DNA of 64,000 nt. Source: Streptomyces tendae (GTDB lineage: Bacteria; Actinomycetota; Actinomycetes; Streptomycetales; Streptomycetaceae). Position numbers and translations under genes: made by a program. Below the pieces are notes generated by a model. That model had not been told where the DNA came from. It made no database searches and saw nothing but the letters and a program-made list of their open reading frames with translations. The DNA lies in contig NZ_BMUY01000009.1 of the NCBI RefSeq assembly GCF_014650435.1, forward strand, positions 186,001 through 250,000, written 5' to 3'. This document shows, one piece after another, positions 43,103-50,826 of this stretch. Each line of letters opens with the position of its first letter. Positions within the stretch are counted from its first letter, which is position 1.

Positions 43103-43909
43103 TCAGCCCAGCCACGCCGCCAGGCCCCCAGTACACCGCACCTCGTCCCCCGCCGTGATCAGCAGTCCCTCGACGCCGGGCAGCGACTCCAGCCACCGCA
43201 GCCCCTCCCGCGCCCCCATCGCGAACGCCGCCGTCGCCCAGCAGTCCGCCCAGGTCAGCCGGGGCGCCACCACCGTCACGGACAACAGGTCGGTCACCGC
43301 CGAGCGCCGGGTGCGCGGATCGACGACATGGGCGCCCCGCTCGGCGGAGCCGGACGTCGCCACGGCCAGTTCCGCCGCCCCCGCCGCCGAGACGACCGCC
43401 GCGAGGCCGCCCGGCCGCAGCGGGTCCGACACCCCGACCCGCCACGGCCGCGCGGCACCCGGCGTCCCGAGCAACTGCACGTCCCCGCCCCCGTTGACGC
43501 TGACGCCGCGGACCCCGGAGACCTCCGCCGCGATCCGCCGTGCGGCGCGCTCCACGGCCCAGCCCTTGACGATCCCGGTCGGGTCGAGCCGCCCCTCGTA
43601 CCGCGTGCTGAACCAGCCGTCGCTCACCCGCTCCGCCTCGGCCGCCAGCTCCAGCACCTCGGCGACCTCCGGCGCACATGTGTCGAGGGCCAGCTCCCCG
43701 CGCGCCAGCCGGGAGACCTCGCTGTCGTCCCGGTACGTGCTGAACACCTCGTCCGCCCGGTGCAGTCCGGCGACGGCCTCGGCCACCGCCGTCCGGACGG
43801 ACCCGGGTTCCCCGCCGCGGACGTCGAAGGAGAAGACGGTCCCCATCGCCTCCTCCACGTGACGCACCGCGGCGGGAGCCTCGGCGGACCCGGCCCCGGT
43901 GTCAGCCAC
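43103..43909 (-). CDS. apbE: FAD:protein FMN transferase
   Basis: The 268-residue protein has the ApbE signatures: EEAMGTVFSFD, STYRDDSEVSRLARGE, LDPTGIVKGWAVERAA, VNGGGDVQLLG, and the TSGSAERGAHVVDP segment. It attaches FMN to Thr/Ser of target proteins, using FAD. The GTG at 43909 overlaps the 3' end of the FMN-binding gene by 8 bases. An in-frame ATG at 43846 has a strong GGAGGAGG but would cut into the conserved N-terminal part. The neighbour upstream is its obvious substrate. No signal peptide is visible. Confidence 0.9.
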   Translation of the reverse strand: MADTGAGSAEAPAAVRHVEEAMGTVFSFDVRGGEPGSVRTAVAEAVAGLHRADEVFSTYRDDSEVSRLARGELALDTCAPEVAEVLELAAEAERVSDGWFSTRYEGRLDPTGIVKGWAVERAARRIAAEVSGVRGVSVNGGGDVQLLGTPGAARPWRVGVSDPLRPGGLAAVVSAAGAAELAVATSGSAERGAHVVDPRTRRSAVTDLLSVTVVAPRLTWADCWATAAFAMGAREGLRWLESLPGVEGLLITAGDEVRCTGGLAAWLG

Positions 43910-44690
43910 CGGCCCGGTCCAGCGCCGACTGGAGGGACTGCGTGTACCCGGCGCTGGTGTAGGTGGCGCCGGAGACCGCGTCGATGTCGGCGTTCCCGGC
44001 CGCGACGGCCGCCTGGTTGAGCTTGGGCACGGCGTCGGCGGTGACCTGGTCGCTGCGGCCGCCCCTGGGCGCCTGGAGGGCCTCGACGTCGGTGATCCTC
44101 CCGCCGCTGACGGTGACCCGGACCTGCACGGGCCCGTACTGGGTCTGCGCGGCGTCACCGGTGAGCACCTGCGTGCCCTGCCCGGCGCCGCTCCCGCCCG
44201 CGCCGTCCCCTGACCCACTCGACTCCTGGCCGCCGGATCCGGCCGCCGCGGCCGCCTTGTCGAGGGCCGACTGGAGGGACTTCGCGTACCCGGCGCTGGT
44301 GTAGGTGGCGCCGGAGACCGCGTCGATGTCGGCGTTCCCGGCCGCGACGGCCGCCCGGTTGAGCTTGGGCACGGCGTCCGCGGTGACCTGGTCGCTCTGC
44401 CCGCCCCTGGGCGCCTGCACGGCCTCGGCCTTGGTGATCTTCCCGCCGCTGACGGTGACCCGGACCTGCACGGGACCGTACTGCGTACGGGCCGCTTCAC
44501 CCGTCACCGTGCCGGCCCCGGCGCCCCGGCCGCCCTGCGGCGACTGCGCGGCCACGGGCGGAGCCGCGCCGCCCGCCGCCGAGGCGGAGCCCGGGTCGGA
44601 CGCCGGTTTCAGCGACAGCAGCAGCACGATCCCGGACACGGTGGCGGCCCCGGCGAGCACGGCACGCCGAACGGGGTGGCTTTTCCTCAT
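43902..44690 (-). CDS. Exported protein with two tandem FMN-binding domains
   Basis: The 262-residue protein has a signal-anchor (VRRAVLAGAATVSGIVLLLS) and two copies of an RnfG/NqrC-type FMN-binding domain. Each copy ends in DAVSGATYTSAGY, the flavinylation motif for ApbE. The two copies are almost identical in DNA and protein and are separated by a Gly/Ser-rich linker. It is encoded between the ferric-reductase-like protein and ApbE, all on the minus strand. It should hold two covalent FMN groups outside the membrane and carry electrons between them. Confidence 0.9.
   Translation of the reverse strand: MRKSHPVRRAVLAGAATVSGIVLLLSLKPASDPGSASAAGGAAPPVAAQSPQGGRGAGAGTVTGEAARTQYGPVQVRVTVSGGKITKAEAVQAPRGGQSDQVTADAVPKLNRAAVAAGNADIDAVSGATYTSAGYAKSLQSALDKAAAAAGSGGQESSGSGDGAGGSGAGQGTQVLTGDAAQTQYGPVQVRVTVSGGRITDVEALQAPRGGRSDQVTADAVPKLNQAAVAAGNADIDAVSGATYTSAGYTQSLQSALDRAGG
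43920..44500. repeat. Intragenic duplication, 342-bp period
   Basis: GCGCTGGTGTAGGTGGCGCC begins at 43951 and again at 44293; the flanking sequence is near identical for about 230 bases in each copy. The copies encode the two FMN-binding domains. The small number of differences suggests recent duplication or gene conversion. Confidence 0.85.
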
Positions 44691-44717
44691 CTGTCCTGGA
44701 CTCCTGATGTCCGTCGC

Positions 44718-46100
44718 TCACATCTCGAACGACTCGTGGTGGATACGGCGAGCGGGGACCCCCGCGCCGCGCAGTGCCTCGTACACCGACTGCGCGAAGC
44801 CGGGCGGCCCGCACAGGAAGACGTCGTGGCGCTCGACGTCCGGGATCTTCCGGGCCAGGGTCTCGGCCGAGATGTCCGGGCGCTCCCCGTCCGGGCTGTT
44901 GACCGCGTACATCAGCCGGGCGCCGCGCTCGTCGGCGATTCCGGCCAGCTCGTCCCAGAGCGCCAGGTCCTGGGTGCTGTTGGCCCGGTACAGCAGCGTG
45001 ATGTCGCCGGACGCGCCGGGCAGCGTCTCGAACAGGGCCCGCATCGGCGTGATCCCGACCCCGCCCGCCACCAGCAGCACCTTGCCGCGGCTGCGGCGCT
45101 GGGCGGTCAGGGCGCCGTACGGGCCCTCCGCCCACACCCGGGTGCCGGGCTCCAGCTCGCGCAGCCGGGCGCTGTGGTCGCCGATCGCCTTCACGGTGAT
45201 CCGCAGCATGTCCGGGCGGGGCGCCGCCGACAGCGAGTACGGGTGCGAGCTGAACCGCATGCCGGGCGCCAGGAACCGCCAGCGGAAGAACTGCCCGGCC
45301 TCCGCACCCATCCGGTGCAGCCGGCGCCCGCCGATGAGCACCGACACGATCCCGGGCGTCTCCTCGATCACCGCCTCCACCCGCATCCGGTGCCGCAGGT
45401 TGAGGCGCACGGGGGTCAGGACCCGGTACCAGAGGACGAGCGCGGTCACCGAGCCGTACAGGGCGTACCAGACGGTCTTGGCGACCGGTTCGACGGCGAA
45501 GTCGTTGCCGGTGGTCAGCTGGTGCCAGAAGGTCAGGAACACCGCCGCGTAGGTGAGCAGGTGCACGTGGTACCAGGCGTCGTACGGGATCCGGCGGCGG
45601 ACGGGGCCGACGGACAGGAGCCCGATGACGACCAGCAGGCCGGTGCCGATGGCGGCCTTGCCCATGTCGGGCAGCTGGTTCACGGAGTCGACGGTCTGCG
45701 CGACGACGTCGCCGAGGCCCTTGCCGGCCTGCGCCGCGTAGCCCCACATGATCAGGAAGACGTGGGCCAGGACCAGGCAGAGGGTGTAGCGGCCGGTCAT
45801 GGCGTGCCAGCGGGCGACCCGGTCGGACCCGACGCGCCGCTCCAGCGCCGGCACCCGGGCCATCTGGAGGACCACGAGCGCCATCAGGTACCCGGCGAGC
45901 AGACCGGTGATCCGGCCGGCGCCGAGGATCTTGCCGGTGTCGTCGGAAATGGCGGGCGTGTTGCGCCACCACAGCCACAACACGCCCGCCGCGCCCGCCC
46001 ACACGGCGAGCAGCAGGGGGACGGCGGGGGAGCGGCGCGGACGGATGCGCCGCATCGTCTGACGGCGGGCGGCACGGCCGCCGGCGAGCGTGGTGGTCAC
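44718..46100 (-). CDS. Ferric-reductase-like membrane flavocytochrome
   Basis: The 460-residue protein has about six membrane helices (residues 15-220) with candidate heme His in RWHAMTGRYTLCLVLAHVF and WYHVHLLTYAAVFLTFWHQL. A cytoplasmic FAD/NAD(P)H reductase domain follows (HPYSLSAAP, AGGVGITPMRALFETL, FLCGPPGF). This is the ferric-reductase/NOX layout, moving electrons from NAD(P)H across the membrane. The GTG at 46100 has CGGAGGAACC upstream. It lies 27 bases before the FMN-binding gene on the same strand. Together they probably form an electron-export chain. Confidence 0.85.
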   Translation of the reverse strand: MTTTLAGGRAARRQTMRRIRPRRSPAVPLLLAVWAGAAGVLWLWWRNTPAISDDTGKILGAGRITGLLAGYLMALVVLQMARVPALERRVGSDRVARWHAMTGRYTLCLVLAHVFLIMWGYAAQAGKGLGDVVAQTVDSVNQLPDMGKAAIGTGLLVVIGLLSVGPVRRRIPYDAWYHVHLLTYAAVFLTFWHQLTTGNDFAVEPVAKTVWYALYGSVTALVLWYRVLTPVRLNLRHRMRVEAVIEETPGIVSVLIGGRRLHRMGAEAGQFFRWRFLAPGMRFSSHPYSLSAAPRPDMLRITVKAIGDHSARLRELEPGTRVWAEGPYGALTAQRRSRGKVLLVAGGVGITPMRALFETLPGASGDITLLYRANSTQDLALWDELAGIADERGARLMYAVNSPDGERPDISAETLARKIPDVERHDVFLCGPPGFAQSVYEALRGAGVPARRIHHESFEM

Positions 46101-46187
46101 GGTTCCTCCGTGGGGACTTGACCCTTGGCCCACAGATACGCGCCGTGCCGGTCGAGCGTTCAGCCCGGTTCGGCCGTGCCGTCCGCT

Positions 46188-46234
46188 TTCAGTAGCGGGT
46201 GGCCGCCGTGTTCAGTAGCGGGTGACCGCCGTCG
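46188..46234. repeat. 23-bp tandem duplication at the 3' end of the L,D-transpeptidase gene
   Basis: TTCAGTAGCGGGTG at 46188 recurs at 46211, and the following CCGCCGT is also repeated. The second copy contains the gene's stop codon; the first copy lies just past it. The duplication leaves the protein unchanged. Confidence 0.65.
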
Positions 46235-46931
46235 CCCCGCCCGAGGTGCCGATCGCGAGATGCGGCCGTTCCCCCGGCTCGGCCCACCGCAGGATCCGAC
46301 GCATGGCCTCCTTCGGCACCGACACACATCCGGCCGTCGCCCCGCGCCCGTCGACGTGCAGGAAGATGCCCGCGCCGCGGCCGTGTACCGGGCGGTCGTA
46401 GTTGAAGCCGACGACCAGGGCGTGCGCGTACTGCGCCGAGTAGGTGATCAGGTGCTCGGCCTCGGTGGGCCGGCAGTCGGCGGGGCGCGGCTCGGTCCAG
46501 CGGTTGTAGGAGCGGGAGGCGTTGTCCTGGCACCACCAGGAGTCCTCGTGGACCGGGCGGTACCGGTACGCCGTGCCGCGCGGTGCCGCCTCGATGCCGA
46601 AGGCGTACGGCAGGTCGTACAGGCCGGTCGGGGTGGTGTTCGTGCCCTGGACGCGCCGCGTCCCCTCGGTGAGTCCGCCGGAGCCGAAGCGGGCGGGCGC
46701 GGAACCGGCCGCGACCCAGTGTCCGTCGCCCCCGCCCCTGCGGTCCCACCAGGTGACGGTGCCCGTGGTCGAGCCGGTGTCCGGCGCGACGGCGGTGATC
46801 AGCTGGCTGCCGCCGCCGGTGTCCGCCATCCGGGCCGGCAGCGGCGCGGGAGCGGGTCCGTCGGCGGGGGCGGCGCCGAGCAGGAGGAGACAGGCGGCGG
46901 ACACGAGGACGGCGACGACACCGGGGCGCAT
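46212..46931 (-). CDS. Exported L,D-transpeptidase (YkuD fold)
   Basis: The 239-residue protein has a cleavable signal peptide (VVAVLVSAACLLLLGAAPADG). A YkuD-type domain has TPTGLYDLPYAFG and the catalytic segment GIFLHVDGRGATAGCVSVP, where the His and Cys of the L,D-transpeptidase site are seen. Such enzymes make 3-3 cross-links in peptidoglycan or process its stem peptides. It lies next to, and on the same strand as, the PNPOx-like gene. Its stop is within a 23-bp duplicated stretch. Confidence 0.75.
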   Translation of the reverse strand: MRPGVVAVLVSAACLLLLGAAPADGPAPAPLPARMADTGGGSQLITAVAPDTGSTTGTVTWWDRRGGGDGHWVAAGSAPARFGSGGLTEGTRRVQGTNTTPTGLYDLPYAFGIEAAPRGTAYRYRPVHEDSWWCQDNASRSYNRWTEPRPADCRPTEAEHLITYSAQYAHALVVGFNYDRPVHGRGAGIFLHVDGRGATAGCVSVPKEAMRRILRWAEPGERPHLAIGTSGGATAVTRY

Positions 46932-46934
46932 GGT

Positions 46935-47522
46935 TCAGACGGTAGAAGGAGGCAGCGGCAACGGCAGCCCGGGGAGGCCGTCGATGCTGGAGGCGATGTG
47001 CTCCTTCTTGGTGAAGTACGCGCTGAGCGAGGCGTCGTCCTCCCGCGCGAACCGCTTGCCGTGCAGGTCCCGGTCGTTCTCGTAGGCCATGAAGGGGACG
47101 GCGTAGCCGCAGGTGTCGCGGACGAGCTCGGCGTGCACGACGATGACCGCGCGCAGTCCGTGGGCGGTGGTGTCGATGTCCGGGAAGTGGGTGAGCAGCT
47201 CGGGGAAGCGGGGGTCGTCGCGGAAGACCGGCTCGCCCCGGCCGTGCACCCGCACGATGTTGGGCGGACCCTGGAAGGCGCACCACATCAGGGTGATGCG
47301 ACCGTTCTCCCGCAGGTGGGCGATGGTCTCCGCGTTGGAACCCGCGAAGTCGAGGTAGGCCACGGTCAGTTCGTCGAGCACCGCGAAGCAGCCCGTGAGG
47401 CCCTTGGGGGACAGGTTGATGGTGCCGTCGCCGGCCAGGGGAGCGGTGGCGGTGAAGAAGAGGGGCTGCGCCTCTATGAAGGCGCGGAGTCTGCCGTCTA
47501 TGCGCTCATAAGTCTTTCCCAT
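46935..47522 (-). CDS. Pyridoxamine-5'-phosphate-oxidase-fold protein
   Basis: The 195-residue protein has the split-barrel FMN-binding fold, with FFTATAPLAGDGTINLSPKGL, ENGRITLMWCAFQGPPNIVRVHGRG. It belongs to the large PNPOx-like flavin family rather than to the vitamin B6 enzyme itself. The substrate could be F420 or FMN with a small organic molecule. It is 3 bases from the L,D-transpeptidase start and divergent from argH, whose ARG boxes lie in the shared promoter region. Confidence 0.75.
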   Translation of the reverse strand: MGKTYERIDGRLRAFIEAQPLFFTATAPLAGDGTINLSPKGLTGCFAVLDELTVAYLDFAGSNAETIAHLRENGRITLMWCAFQGPPNIVRVHGRGEPVFRDDPRFPELLTHFPDIDTTAHGLRAVIVVHAELVRDTCGYAVPFMAYENDRDLHGKRFAREDDASLSAYFTKKEHIASSIDGLPGLPLPLPPSTV

Positions 47523-47583
47523 GTCTAACGATTATGCGCGAGCGGGACGCCGATGACGGCACCAACCTGCAAGATTGACGAAA

Positions 47584-47618
47584 CATGCAGAGTTCTGCAT
47601 ACTCATGCATGACAGTGA
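47584..47618 (+). promoter_or_regulatory. ARG boxes upstream of argH
   Basis: TGCAGAGTTCTGCA (47586-47599) is a near-perfect palindrome of the ARG-box type. A second CATGCATGA site (47604-47612) follows. They lie 25-55 bases before argH and should bind ArgR with arginine. Confidence 0.7.
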
Positions 47619-47641
47619 TCGTACGGTGAGGAGCGACCCAA

Positions 47642-49069
47642 GTGAGCAGCAACAGCGGTGACGTCCGGCTCTGGGGCGGGCGTTTCGCCGACGGTCCCGC
47701 CGAGGCCCTGGCGAAGCTGTCCGCGTCCGTCCACTTCGACTGGCGGCTCGCGCCGTACGACATCGCCGGTTCGCGTGCCCACGCGCGCGTGCTGCACAAG
47801 GCCGGGCTGCTCACCGAGGACGAGCTGGCCCGGATGATCGCCGGGCTGGACCGGCTGGAGGCGGACGTCGCCGACGGCTCCTTCACCGGCACCATCGCCG
47901 ACGAGGACGTCCACACGGCCCTGGAGCGGGGACTGCTGGAGCGCCTCGGCCCCGACCTCGGCGGCAAGCTGCGTGCCGGCCGGTCCCGCAACGACCAGGT
48001 GGCGACCCTCTTCCGGATGTACCTGCGCGACCACGCCCGGACCGTCGGCGGCCTGATCGCCGACCTCCAGGACGCGCTGGTCGGCCTCGCCGAGGCCCAC
48101 CCGGACGTGGCCATGCCCGGCCGCACCCACCTCCAGCACGCCCAGCCGGTGCTCTTCGCCCACCATGTGCTCGCCCACGCCCAGGCGCTCGGCCGGGACG
48201 CGGAGCGGCTGCGCCAGTGGGACGCGCGCACGGCCGTCTCCCCGTACGGCTCGGGCGCGCTCGCGGGCAGCAGCCTCGGCCTGGACCCGGAGGCCGTCGC
48301 CCGCGACCTGGGCTTCGAGCACGGCAGCGCCGGCAACTCCATCGACGGGACGGCCTCGCGCGACTTCGTCGCCGAGTTCGCCTTCGTCACCGCCATGATC
48401 GGCGTCAACGTCTCCCGGATCGCCGAGGAGATCATCATCTGGAACACGAAGGAGTTCTCCTTCGTCACCCTCCACGACGCCTTCTCCACCGGCTCCTCGA
48501 TCATGCCGCAGAAGAAGAACCCCGACATCGCCGAGCTGGCCCGCGGCAAGTCCGGGCGCCTGATCGGCAACCTGACCGGCCTGATGGCCACCCTCAAGGC
48601 GCTCCCGCTCGCGTACAACCGCGACCTCCAGGAGGACAAGGAGCCGGTCTTCGACTCCATCGACCAGCTGGAGGTCCTGCTCCCCGCCTTCACCGGCATG
48701 ATGGCCACCCTCACCGTGCACCGCGAGCGGATGGAGGAGCTGGCCCCGGCCGGGTTCTCGCTCGCCACCGACATCGCCGAGTGGCTGGTCAAGCAGGGTG
48801 TGCCGTTCCGCGTCGCGCACGAGGTGGCCGGCGAGTGCGTGAAGGTCGCCGAGGCCGACGGCAAGGAGCTGGACGAGCTGACCGACGAGCAGTTCGCCAA
48901 GATCTCCGAGCACCTCACCCCCGAAGTGCGCACCGTCCTCGACGTCCCCGGCGCCCTCGCCTCCCGCGACGGCCGCGGCGGCACGGCGCCCAGCGCGGTC
49001 GCCGTCCAGCTCGCCGAGGTGAAGGCGGACGTGGCGGCCCAGCACGCCTGGGCGGACGCCAAGAAGTAG
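47642..49069 (+). CDS. argH: Argininosuccinate lyase
   Basis: The 475-residue protein matches the family length and has SRNDQVATLFRMYLRD, the HLQHAQPV segment, and the superfamily signature GSSIMPQKKNPDIAEL. It splits argininosuccinate into arginine and fumarate, the last step of arginine synthesis. The GTG at 47642 has GAGGAG upstream. It stands apart from argCJBDR but shares ArgR control through its own ARG boxes. Confidence 0.95.
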   Translation: MSSNSGDVRLWGGRFADGPAEALAKLSASVHFDWRLAPYDIAGSRAHARVLHKAGLLTEDELARMIAGLDRLEADVADGSFTGTIADEDVHTALERGLLERLGPDLGGKLRAGRSRNDQVATLFRMYLRDHARTVGGLIADLQDALVGLAEAHPDVAMPGRTHLQHAQPVLFAHHVLAHAQALGRDAERLRQWDARTAVSPYGSGALAGSSLGLDPEAVARDLGFEHGSAGNSIDGTASRDFVAEFAFVTAMIGVNVSRIAEEIIIWNTKEFSFVTLHDAFSTGSSIMPQKKNPDIAELARGKSGRLIGNLTGLMATLKALPLAYNRDLQEDKEPVFDSIDQLEVLLPAFTGMMATLTVHRERMEELAPAGFSLATDIAEWLVKQGVPFRVAHEVAGECVKVAEADGKELDELTDEQFAKISEHLTPEVRTVLDVPGALASRDGRGGTAPSAVAVQLAEVKADVAAQHAWADAKK

Positions 49070-49207
49070 CGGCGGGCCGCAGCGGCAAGCAGCGGCAGGC
49101 CGTTGCGGCAGGCAGCAGCAGGCGGTGTGCCCGAGGGGCATCGCGGTTACGTTGGTCAACAGCTCAGCAGCCCAACAGCTTCAGCAGTCGACCGAACGGA
49201 GCCCGCG

Positions 49208-50179
49208 ATGCCCTTCGCCCGCCTGGCCGCGGCGACCACCCCCACCTGTCACATCGGACTGGGTCTCGCCGCCGTCGGCCGCCCCGGCTACATCAACCTC
49301 GGCCGCGACCGTGACCTGCCGGCCGACCGGACCGTCGAGGCGTTGCGCGAACGCACCCACGACCTCCTGGACGCCGCCTACGCACAGGGCGTCCGCTACT
49401 TCGACGCGGCCCGCTCCTACGGCCGTTCGGAGGAGTTCCTGGCCGACTGGCTCCGGGACCGCCCCGACGTCGACGACGTGGTCGTCGGCAGCAAATGGGG
49501 CTACACCTACACGGCCGACTGGTCGACCGACGCCGAGAAGCACGAGGTCAAGGACCACGGCGTCGCGACCTACGACCGCCAGCGCGCCGAGACCGACGCC
49601 CTGCTCGGCGACCGGCTCGACCTGTACCAGATCCACTCGCTCACCCCGGACAGCCCCGCCCTCACCGACAAGGAGCTGCACGCCAGGCTGGCCGAGGCCG
49701 CCGCGCAGGGCAGCACCGTCGGCTTCTCCACCAGCGGCCCCGCCCAGGCCGACGCGATCCGCGCCGCGCTCGCCGTGACCGTCGACGGCGAGCCCCTCTT
49801 CCGTACCGTCCAGTCGACGTTCAACGCGCTGGAGACCTCCGCCGGACCCGCGCTGGCCGAGGCGCACGAGGCCGGGCTCACCGTGCTCGTCAAGGAGGGC
49901 ATGGCCAACGGCCGGCTCGCGGAGCCGCACGCGCCCGGCGTCCTGAAGGCCGTCGCGGAGGAGACGGCCCTGGGCTGCGACGCGGTCGCCCTCGCCCTGG
50001 TCCTGCGGCAGCCCTGGGCCGGTGTGGTCCTGTCCGGCGCGGCGACGGTCAACCAGCTCGGCTCGAACCTGCACGCCGCCGTGGTCGACCTCGACGACGA
50101 CCAGGTGGCGCGGCTCGGCGCACTCGCCGAGGAACCGCACGCCTACTGGGAGCGCCGCGGGCAGCTGCCCTGGCACTGA
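49208..50179 (+). CDS. Aldo/keto reductase
   Basis: The 323-residue protein is a TIM-barrel NADPH-dependent reductase. It has YFDAARSYGRSEEFLADWL (catalytic Asp and Tyr), VVGSKWGYTYTADW (Lys) and LYQIHSLTPDSPAL (His). The target carbonyl compound is not known. The ATG at 49208 has a weak ribosome-binding site. The gap before it (49070-49207) holds low-complexity GGCAGCA-type repeats and nothing else that I recognise. Confidence 0.85.
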   Translation: MPFARLAAATTPTCHIGLGLAAVGRPGYINLGRDRDLPADRTVEALRERTHDLLDAAYAQGVRYFDAARSYGRSEEFLADWLRDRPDVDDVVVGSKWGYTYTADWSTDAEKHEVKDHGVATYDRQRAETDALLGDRLDLYQIHSLTPDSPALTDKELHARLAEAAAQGSTVGFSTSGPAQADAIRAALAVTVDGEPLFRTVQSTFNALETSAGPALAEAHEAGLTVLVKEGMANGRLAEPHAPGVLKAVAEETALGCDAVALALVLRQPWAGVVLSGAATVNQLGSNLHAAVVDLDDDQVARLGALAEEPHAYWERRGQLPWH

Positions 50180-50237
50180 GAGCGCCGACCCGCTGCACCC
50201 GTGACCGCCCCGAGAGGTGAGTCACGCATGCCCGGTG

Positions 50238-50275
50238 TGAGACAAGAATGTCTCATATGGGTTATCGTTGTCTCA
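50238..50275. promoter_or_regulatory. TetR operator and leaderless start
   Basis: TGAGACA (50238-50244) and TGTCTCA (50249-50255) form a perfect 7-bp inverted repeat with a 4-base spacer. A third TGTCTCA (50269-50275) overlaps the ATG at 50275. A -10-like TATCGT (50263-50268) lies 6 bases before the ATG. The layout suggests leaderless transcription with autorepression. Confidence 0.6.
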
Positions 50276-50826
50276 TGGCCGTCGATCGAGAACAGGTACT
50301 GCGCAGCGCCGCGGCCCTGCTGACCCGGAAGTCCACCGCGACCATGGACGAGGTCGCCAGAGCCGCCGGCATCAGCCGGGCGACGCTGCACCGGCACTTC
50401 GCCGGGCGCGACGCCCTCGTCCGGGCGCTGGAGTCGCTGGGCATCGCCGAGTGCGAGGCCGCCCTCGCGACGGCCCGCACCGACGAGGGCCCGGCGGCCG
50501 AAGCGGTGCGCCGACTGGTCCGCGAGATGGAACCCTCCGCCGGCCTGCTCGCCTTCCTCTACACCGAGAACCAGCTGTTCGAGGGCGAGGAGCAGAACGA
50601 GGGCTGGGCCCGCATCGACGCCGCCCTCACCGAGCTGTTCCGCAGGGGCCAGGAGAGCGGCGAGTTCCGCATCGACCTCACGCCCGTCTGGCTCACCGAG
50701 GCGCTGTACGGCCTGCTGGCCTCCGGCGCCTGGGCGGTGGCCGAGGGCCGCGTGGCCCGCAACGACTTCACCCACATGATCGTCGAGCTGCTGCTCGGCG
50801 GCGCACTCCGGAGAGAGGAACCATGA
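50275..50826 (+). CDS. TetR-family regulator
   Basis: The 183-residue protein begins AVDREQVLRSAAALLTRKST and has the helix-turn-helix TMDEVARAAGISRATLHRHF at residues 25-45, then a helical ligand domain. I chose the ATG at 50275 rather than in-frame starts upstream, because the TetR core and a -10 element fit that position. Its stop overlaps the MFS start by 4 bases (ATGA). It is probably the drug-responsive repressor of that efflux gene. Confidence 0.85.
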   Translation: MAVDREQVLRSAAALLTRKSTATMDEVARAAGISRATLHRHFAGRDALVRALESLGIAECEAALATARTDEGPAAEAVRRLVREMEPSAGLLAFLYTENQLFEGEEQNEGWARIDAALTELFRRGQESGEFRIDLTPVWLTEALYGLLASGAWAVAEGRVARNDFTHMIVELLLGGALRREEP

